This document shows positions 8,903-19,608 of a DNA stretch of 64,000 nt, piece after piece. A program made the position numbers and the translations under genes. Below the pieces are notes generated by a model. The model worked only from the letters and a program-made list of their open reading frames with translations, ran no database searches and was not told where the DNA came from. Position 1 is the stretch's first letter. Every line of letters begins with the position of its first letter. Origin of the DNA: Vibrio sp. JC009 (GTDB taxonomy: Bacteria > Pseudomonadota > Gammaproteobacteria > Enterobacterales > Vibrionaceae); the NCBI RefSeq assembly GCF_029016485.1, contig NZ_CP092106.1, positions 2,046,001 through 2,110,000 on the forward strand, written 5' to 3'.

Positions 8903-9139
8903 GGTGTGGTGAGTAATTTGACGTTTTTATTGCATAAAGAAAGCATATTATTTCAAATGGTAACGCTCGCTTTGTCCACTTTCGTTCACGAACGGCATCA
9001 CTTAAAGTGGCGCCATTTTGCTATTTGGGGAAAGGTAGAAACCCTCCCTGCCTCCCCTTCGATGTTGCTTCCTCACAAATCCGACCTTATGAGGTTAAGG
9101 GGAGGGGTATTCTTTGTCCCATTAAACTTGTGTATAAAG

Positions 9140-9898
9140 TTAAAGCCCTTTGTCAGCAACAACCTTACGCACCAGCTCCAGATCTTCCGGTGTATCCACG
9201 CCAGCTGCCGGGGCTTCTTTTGCTACTTCGACATGGATTTTCTCGCCATACCAAAGCACGCGTAGCTGCTCTAAAGACTCAATTTTTTCCAGCACGCTAG
9301 GCTGCCAGTTTACATAGGTATTGATAAAACCGGCGCGGTATGCATAGATGCCGATATGACGCATCAGTGGCTGTGCGATGGTTTTCTCTTCCGCTGCAAA
9401 GTTGTCGCGATCCCATGGAATCGTGGCACGGCTAAAGTAAAGCGCGTAACCATCTTTATCGGTAACCACCTTAACCGCATTCGGGTTAAAGGCTTCTGCT
9501 TCGTCGTGAATCTCAACCGCCAGTGTCGCCATTGGCGCGCTGCTGTTTGCAATATTGTCAGCTACCTGGCGGATAATCGACGGCGGGATCAAAGGCTCGT
9601 CACCCTGAACATTGACAATAATATGTTCATCGGACAGACCAAGCTTTTCAACCACTTCAGCCAGACGCTCAGTGCCTGACTGGTGGTCTGGCGAAGTCAT
9701 GCAAACTTCGCCGCCAAAGGCAAGTACAGCCTGCTCCACTCTTTCATCATCAGTCGCGACAATCACCTGATCAGCGCCTGATTTCAGTGACTGCTCGTAA
9801 ACCCACTGAATCATCGGCTTATCACCAATCATCGCCAGAGGTTTTGCAGGCAGACGGGTTGACTGATAACGGGCTGGTATTACAACGGTAAATGACAT
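9140..9898 (-). CDS. kdsB: 3-deoxy-manno-octulosonate cytidylyltransferase (CMP-Kdo synthetase)
   Basis: 252 residues, the usual family length. Activates Kdo with CTP to give CMP-Kdo, the sugar donor for the lipid A inner core; cytosolic. The N-terminal nucleotide-binding signature [17 protein letters not shown] is present, along with [10 protein letters not shown] and RHIGIYAYR motifs of the family. It is last in the comEC-msbA-lpxK-ycaR-kdsB run, and its start ATG overlaps the stop of ycaR by one base (TAATG), implying translational coupling. The pairing with lpxK and msbA makes biological sense, as all three serve lipid A/LPS assembly. Confidence 0.97.
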   Translation of the reverse strand: MSFTVVIPARYQSTRLPAKPLAMIGDKPMIQWVYEQSLKSGADQVIVATDDERVEQAVLAFGGEVCMTSPDHQSGTERLAEVVEKLGLSDEHIIVNVQGDEPLIPPSIIRQVADNIANSSAPMATLAVEIHDEAEAFNPNAVKVVTDKDGYALYFSRATIPWDRDNFAAEEKTIAQPLMRHIGIYAYRAGFINTYVNWQPSVLEKIESLEQLRVLWYGEKIHVEVAKEAPAAGVDTPEDLELVRKVVADKGL

Positions 9899-10077
9899 TA
9901 TCTTCCCTCATCCATTGATATGCTTCTGGCCTCTGACTCCAGCAGTACAGGAATCCCCTCGCGGATAGGATACGCCAGTCGATCCAGTTTACAGATAAGT
10001 TCCTGTTTCTCTCTGTCATAAGTAAGCTTTCCCTTACAGACAGGACAAGCTACGATTTCAAGCAGACGGTGATCCAT
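9898..10077 (-). CDS. ycaR: Trm112/YcaR family small zinc-ribbon-like protein
   Basis: 59 residues starting [12 protein letters not shown] at 10077; a start six codons upstream is possible but conservation favours MDHR. The motif CPVCKGKL gives one Cys-x2-Cys pair, followed by the conserved [10 protein letters not shown]. Trm112-like proteins are small partners or chaperones of other enzymes; the bacterial role is not settled. It overlaps the end of lpxK by 20 bases and kdsB by one base, a conserved arrangement in gammaproteobacteria. Confidence 0.93.
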   Translation of the reverse strand: MDHRLLEIVACPVCKGKLTYDREKQELICKLDRLAYPIREGIPVLLESEARSISMDEGR

Positions 10078-11071
10078 AATCTTTCCTAACTTCATTTATT
10101 CTTTTGATAATCTGCTGCTCATCCTCTGGATTAAAGCAGGCAGTGACAGGTAAGTGCCACCAGTTTTCTTCCGCAAACCTGTCGCACTTCACCGCATCCT
10201 TTTCCGTCATAATGACGTTGTCGCCAAGCTTTTGCAATTGCTCAAGCTCAGCCTGATTAAAATCTTTGTGGTCGGCAAATCCCTGAGTTTTAACCAGATC
10301 GGCACCCAGTGACTCCAGTGTTTTGAAAAAACGAGGCGGGTGACCAATTCCTGCAAAAGCAACCACTCTTCCCAGCTCAGTCACCAGCTTTTTTTCACCC
10401 GTAAGCAGATTAACCGCCATTGCCGGTTCAAGCCGCATCGGGAACTCTCCCTGGTGCGCTTCACCGCCATTGGTAATAATAAAGTCCACCTGGTTTAAAC
10501 GCTCAAGCCCTTCTCTTAAAGGCCCAAGGGGAATATAACTCTGATTGCCAAAACGTCTCTGGCCATCCACAACGATAAACTCTATATCCCTTTGCAGGGC
10601 ATAATGCTGAAGTCCGTCGTCAGTCACAATAATATCCACACCGACATCAGCATCAAGCAAGGCTTTCACCGCATTTGAGCGAACGGGATCCACCGCAACC
10701 GGCGCATTGGTCCGGAGGAAAATCAGCTTTGGTTCATCACCACACTGTTTTACTGAGGTATCGGAATCAAGAACCAGCGGATAGCTCTCTGCTTTACCAC
10801 CGTAACCGCGTGAAACGACTCCGGGCTTGTAGCCCATCTGCTGCAGCTTCTCCACCAGCCAGATAACTACCGGAGTTTTTCCATTGCCGCCTGCGGTAAT
10901 ATTGCCAACGACAATAACGGGAACCGGAGCCCGGTAGCTCTTCTTGTCCCCGCTCAGATATTTACTGCGCTTTGACCGGCTAACGGACTTATAGATAAGA
11001 CTGAGCGGCCACAACAGTGGCCACATAAGTTTTCCAAGAATATGGTTCTGAAACCAGATTTTCTCAACCAT
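10058..11071 (-). CDS. lpxK: Tetraacyldisaccharide 4'-kinase
   Basis: 337 residues. Phosphorylates the 4' position of the lipid A disaccharide precursor to lipid IVA, at the inner face of the cytoplasmic membrane. A hydrophobic N-terminal helix (about residues 8-30) precedes the Walker A motif [13 protein letters not shown] (about 54-66) and the SRGYGG and TDDGLQH motifs typical of LpxK. Only five bases separate it from msbA, which flips its eventual product. Downstream overlap with ycaR. Confidence 0.97.
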   Translation of the reverse strand: MVEKIWFQNHILGKLMWPLLWPLSLIYKSVSRSKRSKYLSGDKKSYRAPVPVIVVGNITAGGNGKTPVVIWLVEKLQQMGYKPGVVSRGYGGKAESYPLVLDSDTSVKQCGDEPKLIFLRTNAPVAVDPVRSNAVKALLDADVGVDIIVTDDGLQHYALQRDIEFIVVDGQRRFGNQSYIPLGPLREGLERLNQVDFIITNGGEAHQGEFPMRLEPAMAVNLLTGEKKLVTELGRVVAFAGIGHPPRFFKTLESLGADLVKTQGFADHKDFNQAELEQLQKLGDNVIMTEKDAVKCDRFAEENWWHLPVTACFNPEDEQQIIKRINEVRKDYGSPSA

Positions 11072-11076
11072 TCAGA

Positions 11077-12828
11077 CTATTCACCAAACTGGATTCTGTG
11101 CAGCTGTGCATAAGCGCCATCTCTTTCAATCAGCTCTTTATGGGAGCCACGTTCGATGATTTCGCCCTCATCCACCACAAGGATTTGATCAGCCTGCTCA
11201 ATCGTTGACAGACGGTGCGCGATAACAAGCACGGTTTTATCTTTCTGCAACTCGTCCAGAGCCGCCTGAATCGCTCTTTCCGATTCAGTATCCAGAGCCG
11301 ATGTAGCCTCATCCAGAATAAGTACCGGCGCATCACGCAGCAGCGCACGAGCAATCGCGATACGCTGTCTCTGACCACCAGAAAGATTCGCGCCATTTTC
11401 GCCGATGATGGTATCAAGCCCGTCATCCATGTTTTCAATAAAGTCCATGGCGTAGGCAAGGCGTGCAGCCTCTTCTATCTGTTCTCGGCTGTAATCTTCT
11501 GTTGCGGCATAGGCAATATTATTCGCGATAGTGTCATTAAACAGATGAACGTTTTGCGAAACCAGAGCGAAATGCGTTCGCAGATTCTCCAACTGGTACT
11601 CTTTAATATCGTGCCCGTCCAGGCAAATTGAACCGCTGTCCACATCATAGAAACGGGTAAACAGGTTGGCGATGGTACTTTTACCAGAGCCGGAGCGTCC
11701 AACCAGAGCAACCGTCTTGCCAACCGGAATATCAAAGCTCACCTCGTTCAGAGCGGGTTTGTCTTTGCCCTGATAAGTAAAGGTGACATCCTGAACCTTA
11801 ATTTCACCCTTAGCACGTTCGGCTGAGTATGTTCCCTTGTTCTCTTCTGTCTCCAGATCCATTAGTGAGAACAGAGTCTGGCTTGCAGCCATACCTCTCT
11901 GGAACTGAGAAGTCACGTTTGTCAGAGCACGCAGTGGGCGCATCAGACCAAACATAGCAGAGAATACTACGGTAAATGTCCCCGGAGTCAGTTCACTTCG
12001 GATGGAATCAATGCTGGCAAGATAAAGCACAACAACAATCGCAATAGAGGCAATCAGCTGAATAATAGGGTTAGCTGCAGCCTGCGCTGAAACCAGCTTC
12101 ATGGACTGCTGACGCATACGGTTACTGACGTTGTCGAACCTTTCGCGTTCCACTTCCTGACCGCCGTAACTGAGCACGACTTTGTGCCCTTTCAGCATCT
12201 GCTCAGCAGAAGAAGATACGCTTCCCATTGCTGTCTGCATGTTTTTCGAGATTTTTCTGAAACGCTTAGAGACAAAGGTGATACCCCAGGCAACAACCGG
12301 AGCAACAGCAAACAGAACCAGAGAGAGCTGCCAGCTGTTCCAGAACATCAGAATAAGAAGACCAATAATACTGGCGCCTTCTCTTACTATGCTAACCAAG
12401 GCACCACTGGTTGCAGAAGCCACCTGCTCAGAGTCGTAGGTGATACGGGACAAGAGTGCGCCCGTTGACTCTTTGTCAAAAAACGCCACCGGCATATGCA
12501 TAAAATGAGCAAAAATCCGGCGTCGCATTATCATAACAACCTGACCCGAAACCCAGCTCAGGCAGTAGGTTGAAATAAAGCCACTGATCCCACGGATAAG
12601 CATCATGACAAAAATGATCACTGGCAGATATTTAAGAAAGTCAGAATCCACACTGCCAAATCCTTCATCAAGAAGCGGTTTAAGCAGGGAAATCATATAG
12701 GTATCGGATGCTGCGTTGATGACCAGCGCAATGATAGCGACAATTAATCCGCTTTTGTACAGACGGATAATTTGCCAGAGTCGCTGAAATGATTGCCAGG
12801 TTGAGGCGTCGTCATGATTTGTAGACAT
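11077..12828 (-). CDS. msbA: Lipid A export ATP-binding/permease protein
   Basis: 583 residues, the standard length for this half-size ABC exporter. Six transmembrane helices lie within about residues 25-310, followed by the nucleotide-binding domain: Walker [11 protein letters not shown]-loop [10 protein letters not shown], signature [15 protein letters not shown], Walker [12 protein letters not shown] and H-loop IAHRLST. It flips lipid A-core from the inner to the outer leaflet of the cytoplasmic membrane. Located 30 bases after comEC and five before lpxK, in one apparent operon. Confidence 0.97.
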   Translation of the reverse strand: MSTNHDDASTWQSFQRLWQIIRLYKSGLIVAIIALVINAASDTYMISLLKPLLDEGFGSVDSDFLKYLPVIIFVMMLIRGISGFISTYCLSWVSGQVVMIMRRRIFAHFMHMPVAFFDKESTGALLSRITYDSEQVASATSGALVSIVREGASIIGLLILMFWNSWQLSLVLFAVAPVVAWGITFVSKRFRKISKNMQTAMGSVSSSAEQMLKGHKVVLSYGGQEVERERFDNVSNRMRQQSMKLVSAQAAANPIIQLIASIAIVVVLYLASIDSIRSELTPGTFTVVFSAMFGLMRPLRALTNVTSQFQRGMAASQTLFSLMDLETEENKGTYSAERAKGEIKVQDVTFTYQGKDKPALNEVSFDIPVGKTVALVGRSGSGKSTIANLFTRFYDVDSGSICLDGHDIKEYQLENLRTHFALVSQNVHLFNDTIANNIAYAATEDYSREQIEEAARLAYAMDFIENMDDGLDTIIGENGANLSGGQRQRIAIARALLRDAPVLILDEATSALDTESERAIQAALDELQKDKTVLVIAHRLSTIEQADQILVVDEGEIIERGSHKELIERDGAYAQLHRIQFGE

Positions 12829-12858
12829 AGAAATGCAATATTGAGTAATTTAATCTTT

Positions 12859-15102
12859 CTATTCTACCGTCTTACGCAGCATCTGCCTATACCATGCATC
12901 GGTTTGATTTTGTCTCATTTTCTTAATCCGCCACCCTTTTGCACTGAAATAGACTGAAATCTGACCACTATTTCCGGTATCTAGCCAGGCACTGCCTGCA
13001 TCCCGGTATCGTTGAACAACGCGCCCGTCCGGCATATTCCACTGATTACCCTTTGCCAGAGACGCTATCGCAAGCTCTGGTTTTACCTGTTGAATAAAAC
13101 TTTCTGATGATGAACTGTTACTACCGTGATGCGGAGCTAACATCAGATCAGACTCAAGACCGGCTTGCCGCTTTATCAGTAAATACTCACTCACCTTTTC
13201 GATATCTCCGGTGAGCAACACAGAGTTAAAAGGGTCCGAAATCCGGATCACGCATGAGTGAGGATTATAAGAACGCTCAACTAGCTGAGGAGGCCAGAGA
13301 ACATGAAACTTCAGATCATTCCAGTGCCACTTTATCCCTTCAACACAAGGCAGATAACCCTCTGTTATCTGGCTGGACCACTTCAGCCCCGGAGTAAACT
13401 CAGACTCTATAAATGCCTTTCCGCCGGCATGGTCTGAGTCCATATGACTTAAAATCAACCCATCCAATTGACCGATCCCTCTGCGCCGCAAAACCGGGGC
13501 AATAATAGACTGAGCCATACTCCCCGTTTCCCAGCGGTTTCCCGTGTCATACAAGATGGCCTTTTCATCTTTACTGATAAGTATTGCCAACCCCTGACCA
13601 ACATCCAGTACATCAAGCTGCCAGATATGTCTCTTTTCCTGTGACATCAGCCAGACAATACTCAAAACCCAGATAAGCCAGATCTGAGAAGAGCGCAGCA
13701 AAGGCCTTAAAATAACGGTGAGAAGCAAAGCGATAATCGTGATGTAAAAACCATCAGGCAATGAGACCCAGCCACTGACCGAATAACCTATAGCGTGGAG
13801 CACTGGCTTCAGACTCAGGTTCACTCCAGCCCAGAGTAACTCTGCCGGGCCGGGCATTATCAGGGTGACAAACAGAGACAGAAAAATAGCCGGGATCACC
13901 ACCAGACTAAAATAAGGCACGCACCAGATATTAAACAGCGGAGACATAGCGCTAAAGCCACCAAACACCAGTAACGATACCGGCAGCATCAGGATATTCA
14001 GCGCAATCTGAATCACCACAATTTTAAGCAGCACAGGCAACTCTGCTATCCGGGGATGGAACATAATCAGATATACCGCTGCGACCGCGCTAAAAGAGAG
14101 CCAGAAACTGGATGTCATTGCCGACATGGGATCAAACAGAAGCAAGCCAGCCAGAGCGGTTAACAGCTTTAGCCAGTGACTCTGGTTTATCCGGCTCAGT
14201 TCCATAACCGCAAGCAACAGACACATTAAAAAAGCACGCTGCGTCGTCACACTAAATCCGGCTAAATAGGCATAAGTGAAGGCCAGTGCCAGGCCACAGA
14301 AAACGGGCAAGGCAGTTAGCCTGAAAAACACCAGACGAAGACCCCGCCCGCTCATCCAGCCCAGAGAAAAGGCGATACCGATATGTAACCCGGAAATCGC
14401 GATAAGATGGCTTAAGCCGCTATTTTTAAAAAGCTGCCACTGCGTGGAAGAAATGTCATGACGAATACCAAAACTCAGTGCCTTAATGATGCCGTAGTAT
14501 TCCAAGCTACCAGCCGTAGCTTCTACCCGGTTGTAAATTCTACTGCGCAGAGACTGGGTTGAACTGAGCATTTTACCTGCATCCGTTGCCACAGCTCTGC
14601 CCGCCCAGCCCTGACTCGCGTAATAACGTTCTAAGTCAAACCCGGCTTCGTTCAGCCTTCCGTAAACAGGCTTTAGTTTTACGCTGTATTGCCACTTTGT
14701 TCCCGGATGCATCACCTCCCCTTCGGCGACAATCAGACGAACCGTTGGATGGAGAAGATAACCCACTGCTTTTCCGTTAATTTCACCGACTTTGAACGAG
14801 TACTCATAACCATGACTAATTTGCTTAAAAAAACTCTCAATTCGTCCGGTTATGGTAATATTCGCACCGGCATGAAATAATGCTTCAACTTTCTGCTGAT
14901 ATGCTTGTAAATGTACAAAAGCAGAGACCAGGGCAAGGAGCGCACCAATCAACCATCTATAAGTGGTTAATCGGAAGATAACAACGGATAACAGGAGTAA
15001 GACTACCAACCAGTAGCAGTTCGGAATAGCAGGCCAAAACTGGACGGAAACGCTTACAAGAATAAAAACAACCAGATTCCAGCAGTAACATAAGAGAGTC
15101 AT
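12859..15102 (-). CDS. comEC: ComEC/Rec2 DNA-uptake channel protein
   Basis: 747 residues. N-terminal membrane helices and an OB-like domain come first, then the multi-helix competence domain (ISGLHIGIAFSLGW, a family hallmark, near 235), and a C-terminal metallo-beta-lactamase-like domain (LDVLDVGQGLAI, SHMDSDHAGG, LAPHHGSNSS). The protein carries single-stranded DNA across the inner membrane during natural transformation, which vibrios perform on chitin. Its start lies only eight bases from the start of the divergent DUF2062 gene. First gene of the comEC-msbA-lpxK-ycaR-kdsB run, so competence and lipid A genes may be co-transcribed. Confidence 0.95.
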   Translation of the reverse strand: MTLLCYCWNLVVFILVSVSVQFWPAIPNCYWLVVLLLLSVVIFRLTTYRWLIGALLALVSAFVHLQAYQQKVEALFHAGANITITGRIESFFKQISHGYEYSFKVGEINGKAVGYLLHPTVRLIVAEGEVMHPGTKWQYSVKLKPVYGRLNEAGFDLERYYASQGWAGRAVATDAGKMLSSTQSLRSRIYNRVEATAGSLEYYGIIKALSFGIRHDISSTQWQLFKNSGLSHLIAISGLHIGIAFSLGWMSGRGLRLVFFRLTALPVFCGLALAFTYAYLAGFSVTTQRAFLMCLLLAVMELSRINQSHWLKLLTALAGLLLFDPMSAMTSSFWLSFSAVAAVYLIMFHPRIAELPVLLKIVVIQIALNILMLPVSLLVFGGFSAMSPLFNIWCVPYFSLVVIPAIFLSLFVTLIMPGPAELLWAGVNLSLKPVLHAIGYSVSGWVSLPDGFYITIIALLLTVILRPLLRSSQIWLIWVLSIVWLMSQEKRHIWQLDVLDVGQGLAILISKDEKAILYDTGNRWETGSMAQSIIAPVLRRRGIGQLDGLILSHMDSDHAGGKAFIESEFTPGLKWSSQITEGYLPCVEGIKWHWNDLKFHVLWPPQLVERSYNPHSCVIRISDPFNSVLLTGDIEKVSEYLLIKRQAGLESDLMLAPHHGSNSSSSESFIQQVKPELAIASLAKGNQWNMPDGRVVQRYRDAGSAWLDTGNSGQISVYFSAKGWRIKKMRQNQTDAWYRQMLRKTVE

Positions 15103-15110
15103 ATTCAGCT

Positions 15111-15620
15111 ATGCCCAAAAAGTTTATACAGCGTTTTATGCCCGACCACGATCTGATAAAGCGTCAGAAAGCGTTAAAAATTTTTGGCAACGTACTTTAT
15201 AACCCTAACCTGTGGATCCTTAACCGGAAATCGGCCTCAGGTGCTTTTGCTCTGGGGTTATTTATGGCATTTGTTCCGCTGCCAAGTCAGATGATTATGG
15301 CTGCCGGGCTTGCAATCCTTTTCAGCGTTAACCTGCCTCTTTCTGTCGCTCTGGTCTGGATCAGCAATCCTGTTACCATGCCTATTATGTTCTACGGTGC
15401 CTATAAAATAGGTGCCTGGGTTATGAGCACCCCTTCTCAGTCATTTCATTTTGAGCTCTCCTGGAGCTTTATTACTGAGCAGATGAGTACTATCGGGCCT
15501 CCATTCCTTCTGGGCTGCTTTCTGTGCGGCACTGCTTGCGCGGCTTTCGGCTATTTTGGTATCCGGGGCCTGTGGCGCTATTCCGTCGTCCGCAGTTGGC
15601 AAAAACGCCAGACAAGATAA
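15111..15620 (+). CDS. DUF2062 membrane protein
   Basis: 169 residues. Start MPKKFIQRFMPDHD is the conserved N-terminus of the family, which supports this ATG although no clear Shine-Dalgarno precedes it. Signature segments NPNLWILNRKSASGAFALG and WISNPVTMPIMFYGAYKIG are present, with three or four hydrophobic stretches. The function of DUF2062 proteins is unknown. Divergent from comEC with an eight-base gap, so its promoter must lie inside comEC. A strong bidirectional terminator follows directly. Confidence 0.9.
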   Translation: MPKKFIQRFMPDHDLIKRQKALKIFGNVLYNPNLWILNRKSASGAFALGLFMAFVPLPSQMIMAAGLAILFSVNLPLSVALVWISNPVTMPIMFYGAYKIGAWVMSTPSQSFHFELSWSFITEQMSTIGPPFLLGCFLCGTACAAFGYFGIRGLWRYSVVRSWQKRQTR

Positions 15621-15621
15621 A

Positions 15622-15655
15622 AAAAACCGGCCAGATAAACATCTGGCCGGTTTTT
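15622..15655. terminator. Bidirectional rho-independent terminator
   Basis: A 15-bp stem, AAAAACCGGCCAGAT against ATCTGGCCGGTTTTT, with an AAAC loop. A-run on one side and T-run on the other serve both the DUF2062 gene (+) and lolE (-), which converge here. Confidence 0.93.
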
Positions 15656-15700
15656 ATCACTCGTACTGTCTCTGACTAAATCAGTCTAAATTTCATTCTT

Positions 15701-16948
15701 TTACTTAGAACTTAACACGGTTGCCGGATTCATCTGGCTCGCTTTTGTTGCCGGGTACCAGGTCGCCAGCAGGCTCAGAATAATCGCGGTGCCGGAAACT
15801 AAAGCCACGTCAAACAGGCTTACCTGTGAAGGCAGAAAATCGACAAAGTAAATATCACCGGACAAGAACTGGTGTCCCAGCATACCTTCAAGGCCCTTAA
15901 TCAGAGGAGTAAGATTAAGCGCAATCAGCACCCCAATGATACTTCCGGCAATACTTCCCAGCACGCCTGACAATACACCAAGCCAGATAAATACCCGCCG
16001 GATCAAACCGTCCGTTGCGCCCATGGTTCGTAAAATCGCAATCTCAGACGCCCTGTCTTTTACCGCCATCATCAGAGTAGATACGATATTAAAGCAGGCC
16101 ACACCGATCACCAGAACCATAACCAGATACATAATGGTTCGTACCATCTGAATATCCCGGTATAAAAAGCCGTATTTCTGTTTCCAGCTCCTCAGATAAA
16201 CGTAAGCAGGGATACTTTTTCCCAGACTGCGCACAATAAACTGCGCATTGAGCACATCACTAGTCTTAATTGAAACACCGGATATGGCTTCTCCCATACG
16301 GGCATAAGACTGAGCATCTTCAAGCGGGATCAGTGCCAGAGAATGGTCCAGTTGCCCGCCCAGCTCTATCAGAGCCTTAACCGTCACACGAACCCGCCTT
16401 GGCGCCTGTACCTTATTCACACCTGAATTGGTGGTTGGAATCATTAGCGTGACATTGTCACCCAGGGTAACTCCCAGACTATCAGCAATGCCTTTACCAA
16501 GAATCGCCTGCTTCTGTCCTGGCTCAAAACTGTCCCAGTCAAATCCTTTAATAAATTCTGGCAGGGTGGATACCTTTTTCTCATAATCAGAATCAATTCC
16601 CCGAACCTCAATGGCTTTGAGTTGCGTTCCCCGCTCTGCGAGCGCGGTAAAGCGAACATAGGGCGCAGCAGCAACGACCTTCTCATCGGCCTCCACAGCC
16701 GAAATAACCTGCTGCCACTGTTCCAGTTTCCCGTTCACTGCCTCAAACTCTCCGTGAGGAATCACTGACAGCACCCTGCTTTGCAACTCACGCTCAAAGC
16801 CGTTCATGGCAGAAAGGCCGATAATGATCACCGCAACACCAACCGCAATTCCTATGGTGGAAGAGATGGAGATAAAAGAAACCATCTTGTTTCTCTGTTT
16901 GCCCCGGCTAAAACGGCTACCGATAAAAAATGATAATGAAGAAAACAC
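15701..16948 (-). CDS. lolE: Lipoprotein-releasing system transmembrane protein LolE
   Basis: 415 residues with the MacB-type topology: a first helix at about 25-48 (SSTIGIAVGVAVIIIG), a large periplasmic domain, then three helices near 270-400. The SAMNGFERELQSRVL and RDIQMVRTIMYLVMVLVIGVACFNI segments are typical of LolE. With LolC and LolD it extracts outer-membrane lipoproteins from the inner membrane and hands them to LolA. One base separates it from lolD. It is the last gene of lolCDE and is followed by the bidirectional terminator. Confidence 0.96.
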   Translation of the reverse strand: MFSSLSFFIGSRFSRGKQRNKMVSFISISSTIGIAVGVAVIIIGLSAMNGFERELQSRVLSVIPHGEFEAVNGKLEQWQQVISAVEADEKVVAAAPYVRFTALAERGTQLKAIEVRGIDSDYEKKVSTLPEFIKGFDWDSFEPGQKQAILGKGIADSLGVTLGDNVTLMIPTTNSGVNKVQAPRRVRVTVKALIELGGQLDHSLALIPLEDAQSYARMGEAISGVSIKTSDVLNAQFIVRSLGKSIPAYVYLRSWKQKYGFLYRDIQMVRTIMYLVMVLVIGVACFNIVSTLMMAVKDRASEIAILRTMGATDGLIRRVFIWLGVLSGVLGSIAGSIIGVLIALNLTPLIKGLEGMLGHQFLSGDIYFVDFLPSQVSLFDVALVSGTAIILSLLATWYPATKASQMNPATVLSSK

Positions 16949-16949
16949 C

Positions 16950-17645
16950 TTACCCTTCCTTTTCCGCAGAAGAGTCCGTCAGCAAACCATCTTGCATATG
17001 CATCTGCCTGTCCATTTTCGCGGCAAGTTCACCATCGTGCGTTACCACAAGAAAAGCCGTGCCGTACTGCTGATTCAGCTCACGCATCAGGTCGTAAATC
17101 GCCAGAGCGGTTTTATGGTCAAGGTTACCTGTGGGTTCATCGGCCAGAACCAGGTCAGGCTGGTTAACCAGAGCTCGGGCAATGGCAACCCGCTGCCTTT
17201 CGCCTCCGGAAAGCTCCGATGGTCTGTGCTCCATACGATGGCTAAGGCCCACTTTCTCCAGCAGAGCCGCCGCTCGCTGTTTAGCAGAAGCGGTATTTTC
17301 ACCTCCAATCAGCAAGGGCATTGCCACATTTTCCAGCGCAGAAAAATCCGACAGAAGATGGTGAAACTGATAAACAAACCCGATGTGACGATTGCGGATC
17401 TTCGCCTGCTTATTTGAAGACAAAGCCGTTAAGTTCTCACCCAGAAACTCCACGTCCCCCACTGATGCATCATCAAGCGCTCCAAGAATATGCAACAGAG
17501 TACTCTTACCGGAACCAGAGCTGCCGATAATAGAAACCAGCTCGCCCTTTTCCAGATCAAAGCTGACCCCTTTTAGCACCTCGGTCTCCATGGAGCCTTC
17601 GCGGTATGTTTTACAAACAGAACGACATTGTAAAAGGTTATTCAT
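16950..17645 (-). CDS. lolD: Lipoprotein-releasing system ATP-binding protein LolD
   Basis: 231 residues. A complete ABC ATPase: Walker [12 protein letters not shown]-loop YQFHHLL, signature [15 protein letters not shown], Walker [13 protein letters not shown] and H-loop VVTHD. It powers the LolCE complex. The start overlaps the end of lolC by eight bases, indicating tight coupling. Confidence 0.97.
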   Translation of the reverse strand: MNNLLQCRSVCKTYREGSMETEVLKGVSFDLEKGELVSIIGSSGSGKSTLLHILGALDDASVGDVEFLGENLTALSSNKQAKIRNRHIGFVYQFHHLLSDFSALENVAMPLLIGGENTASAKQRAAALLEKVGLSHRMEHRPSELSGGERQRVAIARALVNQPDLVLADEPTGNLDHKTALAIYDLMRELNQQYGTAFLVVTHDGELAAKMDRQMHMQDGLLTDSSAEKEG

Positions 17646-18846
17646 ATCTCAAAGCCTCAGCAGGATTAACAGAAGATGCACGGTAAGAAGGATAAAGTGT
17701 CGCCAACAGGCTAAGCAGTATAGCCAGCACAATGACCATGGCTATCTGAGCAGGTTCAATAACCACGGGCAGTCTGCCGCCAACGCCAAGCAGTGAAACG
17801 CCCATAGCTTCCATAATTTGATTCAGGTTGGAGGCAATCAGGACACCAAGTGCGCCGCCAAGCACTGCGCCTATTACGCCGCTGCTGGCTCCCTGCACCA
17901 TAAAGATGGTCAGGATCTGGCTACTGGCCATGCCCTGGGTTTTTAAGATAGCCACTTCTGACTGCTTTTCCATTACCACCATAATAAGCGCGGAAATAAT
18001 GTTAAATGCCGCAACACCGACAATCAGACCAAGCATCAGCGCCATCATGTTCTTCTCCATGCTTACCGCCTGGAACAGCTCACCACGCTGCTCGCGCCAG
18101 TCACTCCAGTGCCAGCCTTCAGAAAGTTGTGATTTATCGATATCGGCAACAACAAATGGGTCATCAAAGAAAAGACGCCAGCCGGATATCTGGCCGTTCT
18201 TCAGCTTTAGTAACTTCCCGGCATCGGTAATATTGGTCACCATCAGTTGCGCATCAATATCTGAGCCAGTGTTAAATATCCCGGCAACCGTAAAATTTCT
18301 CTGGCTCGGGATCCGGCCCAGCGGGGTAAACTGACTGGCACTGGTTACCAGCAGGCGCACTTTATCGCCCAGGTTCACCTTAAGGGTACGTGCCAGCGTA
18401 TGTCCAAGGAAGACTCTGTATTTACCTGCTTCAAGATTAGACAGGCGACCGGAAATCAGATAATTCGCTACCGGCTCATCACTTTCCGGCTCAATGCCAA
18501 TCATTAACCCGGCCGTTAACTGGCTTGAGCTCTGAATAACGGCTTCACTGCGAACCAGTGGCGTGACTTTCTCTACCTTGTTTATAGCGGAAATAAATGC
18601 GGGAGGCTCAGAGCTGAGTTCTGTTTTTTCTCTGTCCTGATGGACAACAGCCTGAGGTAATACGCCCAGTATCCTGCCCTTCAGTTGAGCCTCAAAGCCA
18701 TTCATCACCGAAATAACGGTAACAAGAGACAGAACACCTATGGTAATTCCGGCGGTGGACATATAGGAAACAAACCGGCTAAAGCGGTCACCTGAGCGTC
18801 CTCTCAGATAACGAAGTCCAATATAAGCCGAAACGGGATGAAACAT
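17638..18846 (-). CDS. lolC: Lipoprotein-releasing system transmembrane protein LolC
   Basis: 402 residues, homologous to LolE over its whole length: N-terminal helix ([20 protein letters not shown]), periplasmic domain, and three C-terminal helices. As the first gene of the operon and the more distant of the two permease paralogues it corresponds to LolC, the subunit that recruits LolA. Promoter presumably lies in the 187-base gap shared with the divergent PilZ gene. Confidence 0.95.
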   Translation of the reverse strand: MFHPVSAYIGLRYLRGRSGDRFSRFVSYMSTAGITIGVLSLVTVISVMNGFEAQLKGRILGVLPQAVVHQDREKTELSSEPPAFISAINKVEKVTPLVRSEAVIQSSSQLTAGLMIGIEPESDEPVANYLISGRLSNLEAGKYRVFLGHTLARTLKVNLGDKVRLLVTSASQFTPLGRIPSQRNFTVAGIFNTGSDIDAQLMVTNITDAGKLLKLKNGQISGWRLFFDDPFVVADIDKSQLSEGWHWSDWREQRGELFQAVSMEKNMMALMLGLIVGVAAFNIISALIMVVMEKQSEVAILKTQGMASSQILTIFMVQGASSGVIGAVLGGALGVLIASNLNQIMEAMGVSLLGVGGRLPVVIEPAQIAMVIVLAILLSLLATLYPSYRASSVNPAEALRYE

Positions 18847-19033
18847 AGTAGAAAAACCAAGGTAAATTATGAGAGTAATGTAACGGTTAATGCGCTGTGA
18901 TTGTAGGTTTATTTATCAGTTTTCCAGAAAATCTTACGAAACGGATAATGAAACATTAACATTCCTTGATTAGTTGGCTTAGTTAGCGATAATCAAAGGG
19001 TTAACGCTGAAGACGCAATATAAGGCCAAAGGT

Positions 19034-19603
19034 ATGGACCAACAAGAATTTTTTACCGTAAATCACAAGCTGACCGTGAACATAGAACCTCTTGAAGACG
19101 GTTATACCCTGCCTGATGAAACTCTGTTTACCTCTGAGATTCCGGCACCTTTTATTGTCGCCAGCGAGTTCAGCCAGCTAGACAGCCTGATGGACGGCGC
19201 TATGGCTGAGCTGAAAAACAGCGATTTCAAAAATCTGGTGCACCTGATCGACCACCAGAACGGTAAGCTGAATCTGCTGCTGACTTTTATGCTGGCACAG
19301 CAGGATGAAGAGTCTTTTCGCAAATACACCACCAGCTTCGGTGCCAGTCAGTTTTCCTATATCTCGGATAAGGAAATGATCCCCGGAACGCTTGCAAGAG
19401 TGAAGCTTTTCCTTGATCATCCTCCGGCAGCAATCTACTGTTACGCCAAAGTTGCTGAAAGCAAAGAACATGAGCTGGGCCATGAGGTCGTGATGGCCTA
19501 TCAGCGATTGCGCGAAGTGGATCAGGATCTGCTTATCAAGGCCGCTCTATACCAGCAACAAAAACTGTTACGACAACGTTCTAAGGAACGTGAACAAAAA
19601 TAA
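19034..19603 (+). CDS. PilZ-family protein, divergent, upstream of mfd
   Basis: 189 residues. Small soluble protein matching in size and position the PilZ-domain gene that precedes mfd in V. cholerae (plzB, from memory of that genome). The canonical c-di-GMP motif pair, RxxxR and D/NxSxxG, is not evident in the sequence, so binding is uncertain. PilZ proteins usually transmit c-di-GMP levels to motility or biofilm functions. It ends five bases before mfd and probably shares a transcript with it. Assignment to PilZ rests on context plus general pattern, hence the moderate confidence. Confidence 0.65.
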   Translation: MDQQEFFTVNHKLTVNIEPLEDGYTLPDETLFTSEIPAPFIVASEFSQLDSLMDGAMAELKNSDFKNLVHLIDHQNGKLNLLLTFMLAQQDEESFRKYTTSFGASQFSYISDKEMIPGTLARVKLFLDHPPAAIYCYAKVAESKEHELGHEVVMAYQRLREVDQDLLIKAALYQQQKLLRQRSKEREQK

Positions 19604-19608
19604 GTAAG

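Larger units (their letters stand above)
8686..9139. other. Intergenic region with palindromic repeats, no convincing gene
   Basis: 454 bases between two convergent genes. It contains two copies of a hairpin repeat (8750-8781 and 8871-8902, inverted to each other) and a further inverted pair, CTCCCCTT near 9052 and AAGGGGAG near 9100. A 119-codon frame from 8906 runs into kdsB antisense and has no start signal, so I do not call it. One of the hairpins may serve as a bidirectional terminator. Confidence 0.6.

Noticed and set aside
8906..9265. 119-codon plus-strand frame in the gap before kdsB
   Set aside because: It has no ribosome site, runs antisense into kdsB, and starts inside a hairpin repeat. 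Its composition looks non-coding.
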